Position numbers and translations under genes: made by a program
Assembly: GCA_030691545.1 (NCBI GenBank)
Contig: JAUYEE010000093.1
Location: 1 to 54,873 of the forward strand
Length of the DNA stretch: 54,873 nt
Source: a bacterium
GTDB taxonomy: Bacteria > Auribacterota > JABMQX01
Direction of reading: 5' to 3'
The notes under the pieces: model-generated
The model's database searches: none
Told to the model about the DNA's origin: nothing
The model's input: only the letters and a program-made list of their open reading frames with translations
Shown here: one piece after another, positions 18,317 through 26,134 of the stretch
Numbering within the stretch: the stretch's first letter is position 1
How the letters are laid out: the number at the start of each line of letters is the position of its first letter

Positions 18317-19825
18317 ATGAAAAACGAACGGTTTTCTTTGCGGTGGATAGGCAGCTTTGGGGCGTTGGTGTTGGGCGCGATGGTGGCAGCGCCCGCCGGC
18401 GCGTTTGAGGCGGGGGCGGCGAAGCGCGACCTGACTCCCAAGACAGATAAACCTGTCTTCATCGCGGGCTTTGGAAATAACCGAACTGCTACCGGTGTCC
18501 ATGACCCCGTCTGGGCACGCTGTCTTGCCGTCAGCGACGGTGCGAACACGGTCGCCTTTGTCAGTTTGGATTTTATCGGCTTCTTCTACGAACCCGACGT
18601 GGTGGCGGTGCGCGAGTTAGTCCAAAAGCGCGTGCAGCGGCAGGTCGCCGTTCTGATTGCCTCCACGCACAACCACGAAGGTCCCGACACGTTGGGTATG
18701 TGGGGAGCGACGCTGCTGCAAACGGGACGCGATGAAACTTACATGGCTTGGGTGCGGGAGCAAATCGCTGATTGTGTTGCCGAAGCGGTACCCCGCCTTG
18801 AACCGGCATGGCTGATCATTGCCAGAGACGACCGGGCGGAGCTGGCAAACTTGCAGTCGGACTCGCGCCTGCCGCCAGTGAAAGACCATACCCTTCACGT
18901 CCTGCAAGCGGTCAGTCAAAAGACCGGAAAAACCATCGGCGCGCTCGTCAACTGGGCAAATCATCCCGAAGTGCTGGGCAGCCGCAACCAGTTGTTGAGC
19001 GCGGACTATTGCGACGCGCTCTACCGCCATGTGGAGGAACTCCTGGGAGGCGTCGCCGTTTTCTGGAACGGCGCCATTGGCGGACTTATCTCGCCGGGGA
19101 ATGCTCAGGTTGTTGACCCTGCGACTGGCGAGCCCTCGCCCAAAGGCAGTTTTCGCGAAGCCGAACTCATCGGGCGCTTCATCGCTAAAGTGGCTGTGGA
19201 AGCAGCGCGTCGTCCTGACGCAGTGAGGCTGGAAAAAGGTGCTCTGCACGTGAGCCTACGCCCTATTTTCGTTCCGGTGCAAACACCGCGGGCTCGCGTC
19301 GCTTTGGGGATGGGCATCGCCAAACGCCCTGTTTACACGGACGGGAAGCCTGATGACCGCGTGACCGAACAGGAAGTAACGATAGAAGGCTTCAAACTCA
19401 AAGCGCGGGCGGCGATGGGACAGGACTTTCGGACAGAAGTGGGCGTCGTCACCGTCACTGACGCCAACGGGCGCACGCCAGCAGCGTTGTTTCTTCTTGT
19501 CCCCGGTGAAATTTACCCGGAACTGGTTTACGGCGGCATGACGCGTTACCCCGGCGCCGACTTTCCCGATGCGCCGATGGAACCGGTCCTGATGGAGCAC
19601 GCGCGCAAGACCGGCGCAAAGTTCACCTTCGTCGTCGGTTTGGCGAACGACGAAATCGGCTACATCATCCCGCAGTGCGAATGGGACGAGGCGCCGCCGT
19701 GGCTGAACAACGCGCCGAAGAAACCTTACGGCGAGATCAACTCCTTTGGTTGGAAGGTCGCCCGATGTCTCAACGAGGCGCTGCTCGCCGTAATTGCGCC
19801 GGGCATGCGCGAGCCTATCCGATGA
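18317..19825 (+). CDS. Neutral/alkaline ceramidase-like amidohydrolase
   Basis: A 502-residue exported protein (signal peptide to about residue 29, APAGAFEAG) of the neutral/alkaline non-lysosomal ceramidase N-terminal family. Landmarks are AGAAKRDLTPKTDKPVFIAGF, SLDFIGFFYEPDVV, the zinc-binding ASTHNHEGPDTLG (residues 115-127) and VNWANHPEVLG, followed by GLANDEIGYIIPQCEWDE near the C-terminus. Many bacterial members have unknown substrates and lack the C-terminal Ig-like domain of true ceramidases, as here. The last codons run directly into sequence that in the other frame encodes the C-terminal half of a DUF5703/GH95-like protein: TGA here overlaps its ATG (ATGA at 19822-19825). The gene therefore appears to have landed inside that older gene. 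Confidence 0.87.
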   Translation: MKNERFSLRWIGSFGALVLGAMVAAPAGAFEAGAAKRDLTPKTDKPVFIAGFGNNRTATGVHDPVWARCLAVSDGANTVAFVSLDFIGFFYEPDVVAVRELVQKRVQRQVAVLIASTHNHEGPDTLGMWGATLLQTGRDETYMAWVREQIADCVAEAVPRLEPAWLIIARDDRAELANLQSDSRLPPVKDHTLHVLQAVSQKTGKTIGALVNWANHPEVLGSRNQLLSADYCDALYRHVEELLGGVAVFWNGAIGGLISPGNAQVVDPATGEPSPKGSFREAELIGRFIAKVAVEAARRPDAVRLEKGALHVSLRPIFVPVQTPRARVALGMGIAKRPVYTDGKPDDRVTEQEVTIEGFKLKARAAMGQDFRTEVGVVTVTDANGRTPAALFLLVPGEIYPELVYGGMTRYPGADFPDAPMEPVLMEHARKTGAKFTFVVGLANDEIGYIIPQCEWDEAPPWLNNAPKKPYGEINSFGWKVARCLNEALLAVIAPGMREPIR

Positions 19826-20667
19826 TCAAAGGAGCGGCGGAGTTTTACCGCAACTTCCCCAATTTCCAGAAGGGCGAAGACGGCAAGTACCATATCCATC
19901 ATGTTAATAGCGGCGAGGGAGGTTGGAACTCGTCGGACACGCCGTACGAAGTCTCGTGCATGCACATGATTTTCCCGCTGGCGATTCGCGCCTCGGAGAT
20001 TTTGGGCGTGGACGCCGATATGCGGCCAATTTGGCAGGAAATCAGGGACAACCTTGTGGAGTTGCCGCGCTCCGGGCGGGGTCGCCCCAGTCGCCAGGCC
20101 TATGGCGCCTTTGTTTACGGTGGTCCCGGAGAGATCGAGCCAATCGGGGCCGAGCCGGAACTCAAGAGGCGTTTCCTCGGCTTCAACCGGCTTGGGAGCT
20201 TCATAGATACTGCGGGCATTGGCGGGGCGCAGATATTTCGCAACAGGTTGCGCCTCCGCGAAGGGCCCGGGGCGATTGATGCCGAACACATTGGCGGCTT
20301 GGCGTCGGGCATCCATGAGACCATGCTGTCGAGTTCTCCGGAGGAGGTTGATGGCGAGCCAGTCCTCAGCATATTCAATGACTGGCCGAAATCCTGGGAT
20401 GCGAGCTTCACCCTGCTGGCACGTGGAGCGTTTCTGGTCAGCTCTTCGATGGAGAAAGGGCAAATCGAGTTTGTGGAAATCCAGTCCAGGGTCGGCGGAG
20501 AGTGCCGCCTGCGCAATCCCTGGCCGGAGGCCACCCTTACTCTCTACCAGAATGGGAAGAAGGCGGAGGATGTCTCCGGTTCGTTGCTGACCTTCGCAAC
20601 AGCACGGGGCGAGACGATCATTGTCGTTCCCCGTGCCTCCAAACCTTCCCGAAAGAGAATCCGTTGA
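19822..20667 (+). pseudogene. C-terminal half of a DUF5703/GH95-like protein
   Basis: From the ATG at 19822 the frame encodes 281 residues. Family sequence begins at the ceramidase-like junction (AYPMIKGAAEFYRNFPNF, codons from 19813), then KYHIHHVNSGEGGWNSSDTP, LAIRASEILGVDADMRPIWQEI and SWDASFTLLARGAFLVSSS. This is the end of the alpha-helical barrel and the C-terminal beta-domain of GH95-like DUF5703 proteins. The start overlaps the ceramidase-like stop as ATGA, so translation by coupling is possible, but the product would lack most of the catalytic barrel and any signal peptide. The N-terminal match is at 17567-17989. I call it a gene remnant. Confidence 0.75.
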
Positions 20668-20724
20668 AGTGACCATACGGTCCCAGTTTTGGGGTGGCAT
20701 GGGCATCCCTGGCCGAGCAGGCAG

Positions 20725-20753
20725 TTGCTCGTAGCACGTTTGTGCAGTATTTT
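20725..20753 (+). promoter_or_regulatory. Possible sigma70-type promoter of the methyltransferase gene
   Basis: TTGCTC at 20725-20730 and TATTTT at 20748-20753 are separated by 17 bases, about 70 bases upstream of the GTG start at 20826. Both boxes keep most consensus positions. No other support is visible. Confidence 0.3.
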
Positions 20754-20825
20754 CTCCGCAGTTAGTGACAAAATACCTCTGAGGAAACAGGGCAAGAAAA
20801 CACACCTCATCAAAGGAGAGCGGAC

Positions 20826-21641
20826 GTGATTGAGATTAAGACCGAAAAGCAACGGTCAGCCCCGTGGAAGAAGATTAAGTTAGTTGTGATGATTCTGGTG
20901 ATCGTCCTCGCGGCGCTGTATGTCCCGGCGAAGTTCTTTGCGGTCAAGTTTACCAACGCAGGCACCAAGCTCTACGACCAGGGCAGGTACGAAGAGGCCA
21001 TGGCCGAGTTCCGGCGCGCCTTGAGAGTTTACCCCTGGTTCAAGCCTGCTCGCACGCAGCTCGCCGAGCTGGAGAAGTTCGTCAAGGACCACCCACGGCG
21101 ACCGGACGTCCGCTTTGTCCCTACACCCCGGGATGTCGTGGACAAGATGCTGGAGATGGCCAAAGTCACGAAGGACGACATCCTCTATGACCTGGGCTGC
21201 GGAGACGGCCGCATCGTGGTCACGGCGGCGAAGAGGTACGGCTGTAAGGCGGTCGGTTACGACATAGACCCGCGGCGCGTAGAAGAGTCCCTGGAGAACG
21301 TCAAGAAGAACAAGGTTGGTGACCTCGTTCGAATTGAGCAGAGGGACATCTTCACGCTCGACCTCAGCGAGGCGAGTGTCGTCACGCTCTACCTGCTTCC
21401 TCGCCTCAACGTGAGGCTGATCCCGCAATTGGAGAAGCTCAAGCCCGGCTCCCGGATTGTCTCGCACGACTTTGACATGAAAGGAGTCGAGCCGGACGAG
21501 GTCGTCGCGCTTACTCCGAAAAGGGGCAAATTCGAACACAAGGTTTATCTCTGGACCACCCCGCTGAAGAAAATAAAGGAGGAGGCTTCTGCTGAGAACC
21601 TCGAAACCGATGAAACCTCGTCAACATCGCCTACGGAATAA
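20826..21641 (+). CDS. Membrane-anchored SAM-dependent methyltransferase with TPR-like segment
   Basis: A 271-residue protein starting at GTG (20826) after AAAGGAG. Residues 19-40 form one transmembrane segment (VVMILVIVLAALYVPAKFF). Residues 44-80 look like a single TPR-type helix pair (AGTKLYDQGRYEEAMAEF). Residues 98-250 form a class I methyltransferase: PTPRDVVDKMLEMA, the SAM motif YDLGCGDGRIVV, then VGYDIDPRRVEES and SVVTLYLLPRLN. The PTP...VV..ML start is like the small lysine-methyltransferase-like proteins seen in many bacteria. The substrate is unknown; the anchor implies action at the membrane. The gene appears monocistronic. Confidence 0.85.
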   Translation: MIEIKTEKQRSAPWKKIKLVVMILVIVLAALYVPAKFFAVKFTNAGTKLYDQGRYEEAMAEFRRALRVYPWFKPARTQLAELEKFVKDHPRRPDVRFVPTPRDVVDKMLEMAKVTKDDILYDLGCGDGRIVVTAAKRYGCKAVGYDIDPRRVEESLENVKKNKVGDLVRIEQRDIFTLDLSEASVVTLYLLPRLNVRLIPQLEKLKPGSRIVSHDFDMKGVEPDEVVALTPKRGKFEHKVYLWTTPLKKIKEEASAENLETDETSSTSPTE

Positions 21642-21824
21642 CCCCAGGCGGTCGCAAAGGCGGCAGCCACATTCGCGCAGGCGACAGGGAGCATGACCCG
21701 GCCAGAATTAGCCCGGCCCACGGAGGGAAAACCTGGAGAACGAGAAAGACATCAGAGCTTGAAGGGCGCTGAATGACAGATGGCGAGTACAGGTTCGCGT
21801 TTGTAATTTGTAGGAGGTCTTGCT

Positions 21825-22925
21825 ATGGAGAAGAAGCTCGCGTCGTTGGAGCACGCACTGAGAACTCATTCGAGGGAGTTCTACAAGCGGGCCGGGCTGG
21901 AGGAGGCGGAAAAACAGAGGGGTGAGTTTCTGAAACGATTTCCGTTGGAGGAGTGGGGAACGATGTCCCTCGAGGAATTTGCCGGCCCCGAGCACGGGTC
22001 CAAAGACACGTTTTGCCTCTGGGTTGGTACCTACAGTAAAACCGGGGCCTGTGGCCGCATCGGACGAGGTCCCAGAGGAACACAGCTCATCCAGAAGGTG
22101 TCTGAATCGTACAGAAACGAACAGGAGGCTTGGAAAGAGGTTCGAGCAGGGTTCCTTGAAGCCTTTCAAAAGGCGGAAGCCGGGCAATGGGATGACATTG
22201 ATGAAATCCTGTCCATCAATCCCGCCCACGCGTTCCGAATGAAGGTGCTGTACTTGTATTTCCCAGACGAGGTCATCCCTATCTGCTCGCGAGGCGACCT
22301 TCGCCGGTTCCTTGGGGTACTGGAGCCTCGGAGGGCGGGAAGGGGCAAGTGGGGAGTCGTACGTCTTAATCGCGAGCTTCTCCGCTCGCTACGGGAGATT
22401 CCAAAGCTCATGGACTGGAAGCCAAAGGAGCTTGAGCCCTTCCTGTATTTCTGGCTTCGCTACCGTCCCGTTGTCAAAATCAGTACGGAGGAAATGCCTT
22501 GCTCCTGGGATGTATGCAAGCAAAACGGCTGCGTCTGCGTCGGTTGGGGCGGAATCGGCAACCCCAGAGAACTTGGCTCGGAGGAGGAATGCCGGGCATT
22601 GCTCGAGAAACTGTACGGGGAACAGCTCGAGCACAATTCTGTGGCCATAACCAGGAAAGCAAGCGAATTTTGGACTGTGGTCAATCTGCAACCGGGGGAC
22701 GTCATCGTCGCCACCCAGGGGACGTCCACAATTCTGGGGGTCGGGAAGGTCACCGAGCCCGGCTATGAGTGGAAGCCCGACGCGCCAGAGTCTCCGCACG
22801 TGGTACGTGTTTGTTGGGACACCTCTTACGCCCAGGAGATCGAGTTCCCGGACGAGTGGGTCTCGTTCGCTGTGGCATACGTTACCCGGGCTCTCTACAA
22901 GCAAATCCTAAAGCGCAAAGGCTGA
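21825..22925 (+). CDS. Orphan McrB-type N-terminal/EVE-like protein without GTPase
   Basis: A 366-residue protein with a good TAGGAGG ribosome-binding site. Its parts resemble the N-terminal half of McrB-like AAA+ restriction proteins: DTFCLWVGTYSKTGACG (residues 61-77), AFRMKVLYLYFPDEVIPI (136-153), and a C-terminal EVE/PUA-like fold (LQPGDVIVATQGTSTILGVG at 288-307, then EPGYEWKP and HVVRVCWDT). In those proteins these regions read modified DNA. The AAA+ GTPase that should follow is absent, and the next 370 bp hold no gene. It could be a trimmed restriction subunit, a regulator, or an antagonist of modified-DNA systems. Assignment is by motif resemblance only. Confidence 0.6.
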   Translation: MEKKLASLEHALRTHSREFYKRAGLEEAEKQRGEFLKRFPLEEWGTMSLEEFAGPEHGSKDTFCLWVGTYSKTGACGRIGRGPRGTQLIQKVSESYRNEQEAWKEVRAGFLEAFQKAEAGQWDDIDEILSINPAHAFRMKVLYLYFPDEVIPICSRGDLRRFLGVLEPRRAGRGKWGVVRLNRELLRSLREIPKLMDWKPKELEPFLYFWLRYRPVVKISTEEMPCSWDVCKQNGCVCVGWGGIGNPRELGSEEECRALLEKLYGEQLEHNSVAITRKASEFWTVVNLQPGDVIVATQGTSTILGVGKVTEPGYEWKPDAPESPHVVRVCWDTSYAQEIEFPDEWVSFAVAYVTRALYKQILKRKG

Positions 22926-23298
22926 AGAGAGTCCAAACCCCGCAGGCCGTGTGGAGTATCTGGGGAAATCCGAGGTGCGCCCGCTGTCGGCATTCTGAGA
23001 ATCTGAGCGGCGGTAGGAGGTCCCCGAGGGAGGACCTGCCGCCGAAGGTGTGCTCAACACCGTCGTGCAATACTTCGGGAATCACGGTTCTCGACGGCGA
23101 CTCCCGGATGAACGTGGGCAACGGCTGCGCGGCGGGTGTGGTGCTGTCCTTCTCTACGGCGAAAAGAGCTTGCGGCGACCCCGCGGTACGCCCACAGCCG
23201 TTTCCTCTCTTGACCGCAGCGTATTCCCCACGTAGCATGAGCCACGATGTGTTCCGGGTTGAAAGCGCCGTGCGAGCGAGTCGTTCATGGACAAGACT
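22926..23298. other. Intergenic region with a strong GC hairpin
   Basis: I found no gene in this 373-bp stretch. It contains the hairpin at 23007-23044. If an McrB-type AAA+ domain was once fused to the upstream gene, no trace of Walker motifs remains here in any frame I read. Confidence 0.4.
23007..23044. other. GC-rich hairpin downstream of the EVE-like gene
   Basis: AGGTCC / GGACCT forms a perfect inner stem around an 8-base loop (CCGAGGGA), extended by CGGCGG / CCGCCG with a small bulge. No T-run follows. It could be a repeat element or an RNA-stability hairpin. Confidence 0.4.
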
Positions 23299-24387
23299 AT
23301 GCGAATTGACCAATTGACAGCCGGATTTGCGGAAGGCGATGCCATCAGCGGCACTGCGATGGAGCTTCAGAAACTGTTCCGAAGCTGGGGGCATTCGTCC
23401 GAGATTTACGCGATGCCGCAGTTCACAAGTGCGAGGATGAGGGGCATGTGCATGGATTATCGGGAGCATCGTAATTCGGCCGACCCGCGAGACATCATGG
23501 TGTTTCACTTTTCCATCGGGGGGGAGTTGGTCGAGTTCTTCCTAAATCTGAAGTGCCGGAGGGTTCTCGTTTACCACAACATCACGCCGCCAGAATATTA
23601 CGCGGCGATTGACCCCGCGGCGGCAAAGCGCCTGGAGGAAGGGTACGCAAAGCTGGAGTCGCTCCGGGACTGCGTTGACCTGGCTCTGGCGGATTCTGAG
23701 TTCAATAAATCGGGGCTTGTCGCGGCGGGGTACCCGAACGTCGAGGTGGTGCCGCCACTGATTGATTTCGGATTGCTGGACCAGGAACCCGACGCCGATG
23801 TGTTGAGGAAACACGGGGACATGTCCACCAAGATATTGTTCGTAGGACGCCTCGTCCCGAACAAGAAATTGGAGGACGTCATAAAAGTTTTCTACTTCTA
23901 TCAAAAGACAGTCAACCCACAATCACGTCTGTTCCTTGTCGGCTCGTATGCGAGGGAGGGAAGATACTACTCTTACCTGAGGGGGCTTGTGACGGAGCTG
24001 AAGATGGTCGCCGATGTGAGAGACGTGGTTTTTGCAGGGCACGTGACGTTCCGCGAGCTGCTGGCATATTACCGGCTGGCGGACGTTTTCTTGTGCATGA
24101 GCGAGCACGAGGGCTTCTGCATCCCGCTATTGGAGGCGATGCATTTTGAGATCCCGATCATTGCCTATCGCTCCAGCGCCGTGCCGGAAACTCTCGGCGG
24201 GGCTTCTGTTGTTGTAAACGACAAGCAGCCGGAAACGATCGCGGAGATGATTCACGAAGCGGTCGAGAACCGTGCGTTCCGCGAGAAGATTATCGAGCAG
24301 CAGAATCGCCGCCTTTCGGACTTCCGGCACGAGAAGGTCGGCGACGTTGTGCGGGAGCGGCTGAGACCCCTTATGAAGGTGGGGTGA
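23299..24387 (+). CDS. Glycosyltransferase family 4 (GT-B fold)
   Basis: A 362-residue retaining glycosyltransferase. The ATG at 23299 gives MRIDQLTAGFAEGDAISGTA, the usual start of this group; the ATG four codons upstream is possible. The acceptor domain carries VFHFSIGGELVEFF and VYHNITPPEYY. The nucleotide-sugar domain carries ILFVGRLVPNKKLEDVI, AGHVTFRELLAYYRLADVFL and the GT4 EX7E signature SEHEGFCIPLLEAMHFEIPI. It probably adds a sugar to a lipid carrier or surface polymer at the cytoplasmic face. No polysaccharide gene cluster surrounds it. No clear Shine-Dalgarno is visible. Confidence 0.9.
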   Translation: MRIDQLTAGFAEGDAISGTAMELQKLFRSWGHSSEIYAMPQFTSARMRGMCMDYREHRNSADPRDIMVFHFSIGGELVEFFLNLKCRRVLVYHNITPPEYYAAIDPAAAKRLEEGYAKLESLRDCVDLALADSEFNKSGLVAAGYPNVEVVPPLIDFGLLDQEPDADVLRKHGDMSTKILFVGRLVPNKKLEDVIKVFYFYQKTVNPQSRLFLVGSYAREGRYYSYLRGLVTELKMVADVRDVVFAGHVTFRELLAYYRLADVFLCMSEHEGFCIPLLEAMHFEIPIIAYRSSAVPETLGGASVVVNDKQPETIAEMIHEAVENRAFREKIIEQQNRRLSDFRHEKVGDVVRERLRPLMKVG

Positions 24388-24577
24388 TGCCTTCGGTCGA
24401 GGCGCCGAGAAGAATCCACACGGGGGCAATGGGATTGTCCTGAGCGTTCTGCTCATCCTGTCGAAGGGCGCCGGGCGGGAGCGCCTGACTCCGCGCCGGG
24501 CTTTGCCCCGTTCGTACGATCTGGTATCATGGCAGCGGAGGGCGAGCCTTGCCCTCGTGAAGAACAGGGAAAGTGTG

Positions 24578-25084
24578 ATGGCAGTGATAAAGATATATCT
24601 TTACGGCGAAGAGGTCTTGAGGCAGAAGGCTTTGCCGGTCGAGAAGATAGATGACGGCGTTCGTGAGCTGATTCGGAACATGGCGGAGACGATGCGCCAG
24701 GCAAGCGGTGTCGGGTTAGCGGCTCCGCAAGTGGGCGATTCGCGGCGAGTCATCGTCGCGGAGGTTTCACAGGAGAACAGCGGGCTTATCGCCCTCATCA
24801 ATCCCGTGATCGTAGAATCGTCCGGCACATCCGAATTTGAGGAGGGTTGCCTGAGCCTTCCGGGAATCAGTGCGAAGGTCAAACGAGCGGCTGAGGTTGT
24901 CGTCGAAGGGCTAACCCCGGACGGGAAACAGGTGCGAAACAAGTACACCGGTCTTCTGGCAACGGTGATACAGCACGAGGTTGACCACCTCGAGGGCATC
25001 CTCTTTGTGGATCGTCTCGGGTTTCTGGGCAGAAGTGCGCTCTCTTTCAAGCTGAGAAGCCTCGCCAGGGCTAACAAGGTGTAG
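24578..25084 (+). CDS. def: Peptide deformylase
   Basis: A 168-residue metalloenzyme that removes the formyl group from the N-terminal methionine of new proteins in the cytosol. The start is the ATG at 24578 with AGGGA upstream; the longer frame adds non-family sequence. The three active-site motifs are present: GVGLAAPQVG (residues 44-53), EGCLS with metal ligand Cys91, and HEVDHLEG (133-140) with the two histidine ligands and catalytic Glu. The methionyl-tRNA formyltransferase gene lies one gene downstream, the common def-fmt association, here separated by a DUF1189 gene. Confidence 0.97.
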   Translation: MAVIKIYLYGEEVLRQKALPVEKIDDGVRELIRNMAETMRQASGVGLAAPQVGDSRRVIVAEVSQENSGLIALINPVIVESSGTSEFEEGCLSLPGISAKVKRAAEVVVEGLTPDGKQVRNKYTGLLATVIQHEVDHLEGILFVDRLGFLGRSALSFKLRSLARANKV

Positions 25085-25110
25085 GGCATCCGCTGCCGTC
25101 CGAAAGATTC

Positions 25111-25180
25111 GCCGCGGAGCACGCAGAGACCGGTTCGCTGCCAAAGTTCATTCTTTCTGTCTCCGCGTTCTCTGCGGTTG
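25111..25180. repeat. Inverted CTCTGCGG/CCGCGGAG repeat pair
   Basis: The left arm at 25111-25130 (GCCGCGGAGCACGCAGAGAC) and the right arm at 25160-25180 (TCTCCGCGTTCTCTGCGG) are variants of one element in inverted orientation about 30 bp apart. Related copies are at 1880-1979 and about 26100-26108. It lies in the 115-bp gap between def and the DUF1189 gene. Confidence 0.45.
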
Positions 25181-25189
25181 ACGTCCCGC

Positions 25190-25198
25190 GGGGGGGGG
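25190..25198 (+). promoter_or_regulatory. Run of nine G immediately before the DUF1189 start
   Basis: A G9 homopolymer ends one base before the ATG at 25200 and may serve as the ribosome-binding site. Tracts of this length are prone to slippage, so translation or transcription of the downstream gene could vary. It could equally be a sequencing-length artefact. Confidence 0.4.
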
Positions 25199-25199
25199 T

Positions 25200-26039
25200 A
25201 TGATGGAAAAAGAGAAAACGCCGTTTCTGCGGAGTATCATCCTCTGTTTTAATCCGAATTTCTATCCGCTCGTCCTGCGACAGAGCGGATGGCGGAGCTT
25301 TGGGTATCTGGTGCTCATCTGCGCGGTCGTGTACGGCGTGATGAGCTACCGGTTCGCAAACGTGCAGTCTGACTTCATTGAGAAAGACCTGGCGGATTTC
25401 TACGAAAAGGCGTTGCCCGATTTTCATTTCGAGAACGGCGAAGCGGACTATCCGCCCGATAACCCGCACGTTTACGAGGAACGGGAAAAAGAACAAGTTG
25501 CCGCGGTGATTGTTGACACGTCGGGACGAACAACTCACCTGGATGAAAAGTACGATGCGGGGATGTTGATCACGAAGACAGAAATTGTCAGGAAGGTTCG
25601 CGGAGAGGAGGAACAGCGGGAGGCAATCCCGGTGACAAAGGAGAGGGTCCTTGCCAGGGATTTCTTTCTCGAGCAAGGCCGCAGAAACCGTCCACAGTTC
25701 GTTACGACAGTCACCATGCAGATGACGTTCCTGCACACGGTCGGGAAGACGGCTCTGGTGGCAATCGTGGCGGGCGTACTCCTTCTCGCGGATAAAGGAA
25801 AGGCGAGTCCGTACCCATTCGTGTATTATTTCAACGTGGGTTGTTATGCAATCACGCCGTTCGTGCTGTCAGCTCTGGCGAGAGGCTGGGGAGCAGGGGA
25901 ATTCCTCGTTTACGCAAGCTACAGCGGTTCGCTGATGTTGTTCATTGCTCTGGCGATGTTAGGTCTGGCAAAATCGCGGCAGCGAGACGCGCGCGAACTC
26001 GTCGAAGGCGGGCAGATTGAGGAGGCTCGGACAGGATGA
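25200..26039 (+). CDS. DUF1189 family membrane protein
   Basis: A 279-residue membrane protein of unknown function. The N-terminus has the DUF1189 layout: a cytoplasmic lead (FNPNFYPLVLRQSGWRSFGYL), one TM (residues 33-49), a large extracytoplasmic domain of about 130 residues (DLADFYEKALPDFHF, KTEIVRKVRGEEE), then several C-terminal TMs (ALVAIVAGVLLL, YYFNVGCYAITPFVL, LMLFIALAMLGL). The start is one of two adjacent ATGs at 25200/25203. It is located between def and fmt; the family has no established role in formylation. The last codons (ARTG-stop) lie inside a dispersed repeat hairpin, so the native C-terminus may have been altered by the repeat. Confidence 0.85.
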   Translation: MMEKEKTPFLRSIILCFNPNFYPLVLRQSGWRSFGYLVLICAVVYGVMSYRFANVQSDFIEKDLADFYEKALPDFHFENGEADYPPDNPHVYEEREKEQVAAVIVDTSGRTTHLDEKYDAGMLITKTEIVRKVRGEEEQREAIPVTKERVLARDFFLEQGRRNRPQFVTTVTMQMTFLHTVGKTALVAIVAGVLLLADKGKASPYPFVYYFNVGCYAITPFVLSALARGWGAGEFLVYASYSGSLMLFIALAMLGLAKSRQRDARELVEGGQIEEARTG

Positions 26040-26088
26040 ACGGGATAAATAGGATGCATTCATCCTGAGAATCCTGTGATCCTGTCCG
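26028..26088. repeat. Long imperfect hairpin of the ACAGGATGAAC repeat family
   Basis: The left arm CGGACAGGATGAAC... (26028-26056) and the right arm ...GATCCTGTCCG (26061-26088) pair over about 28 bp with mismatches and a 4-base loop. The DUF1189 stop codon (26037-26039) lies within the left arm. A CTCTGCGG-type fragment follows at about 26100. It may act as a processing or termination hairpin between the DUF1189 gene and fmt. Confidence 0.55.
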
Positions 26089-26134
26089 ACTATCTGTGTC
26101 CTCTGCGGTCAATATCTAAGCCAGGAGAAGAGAC

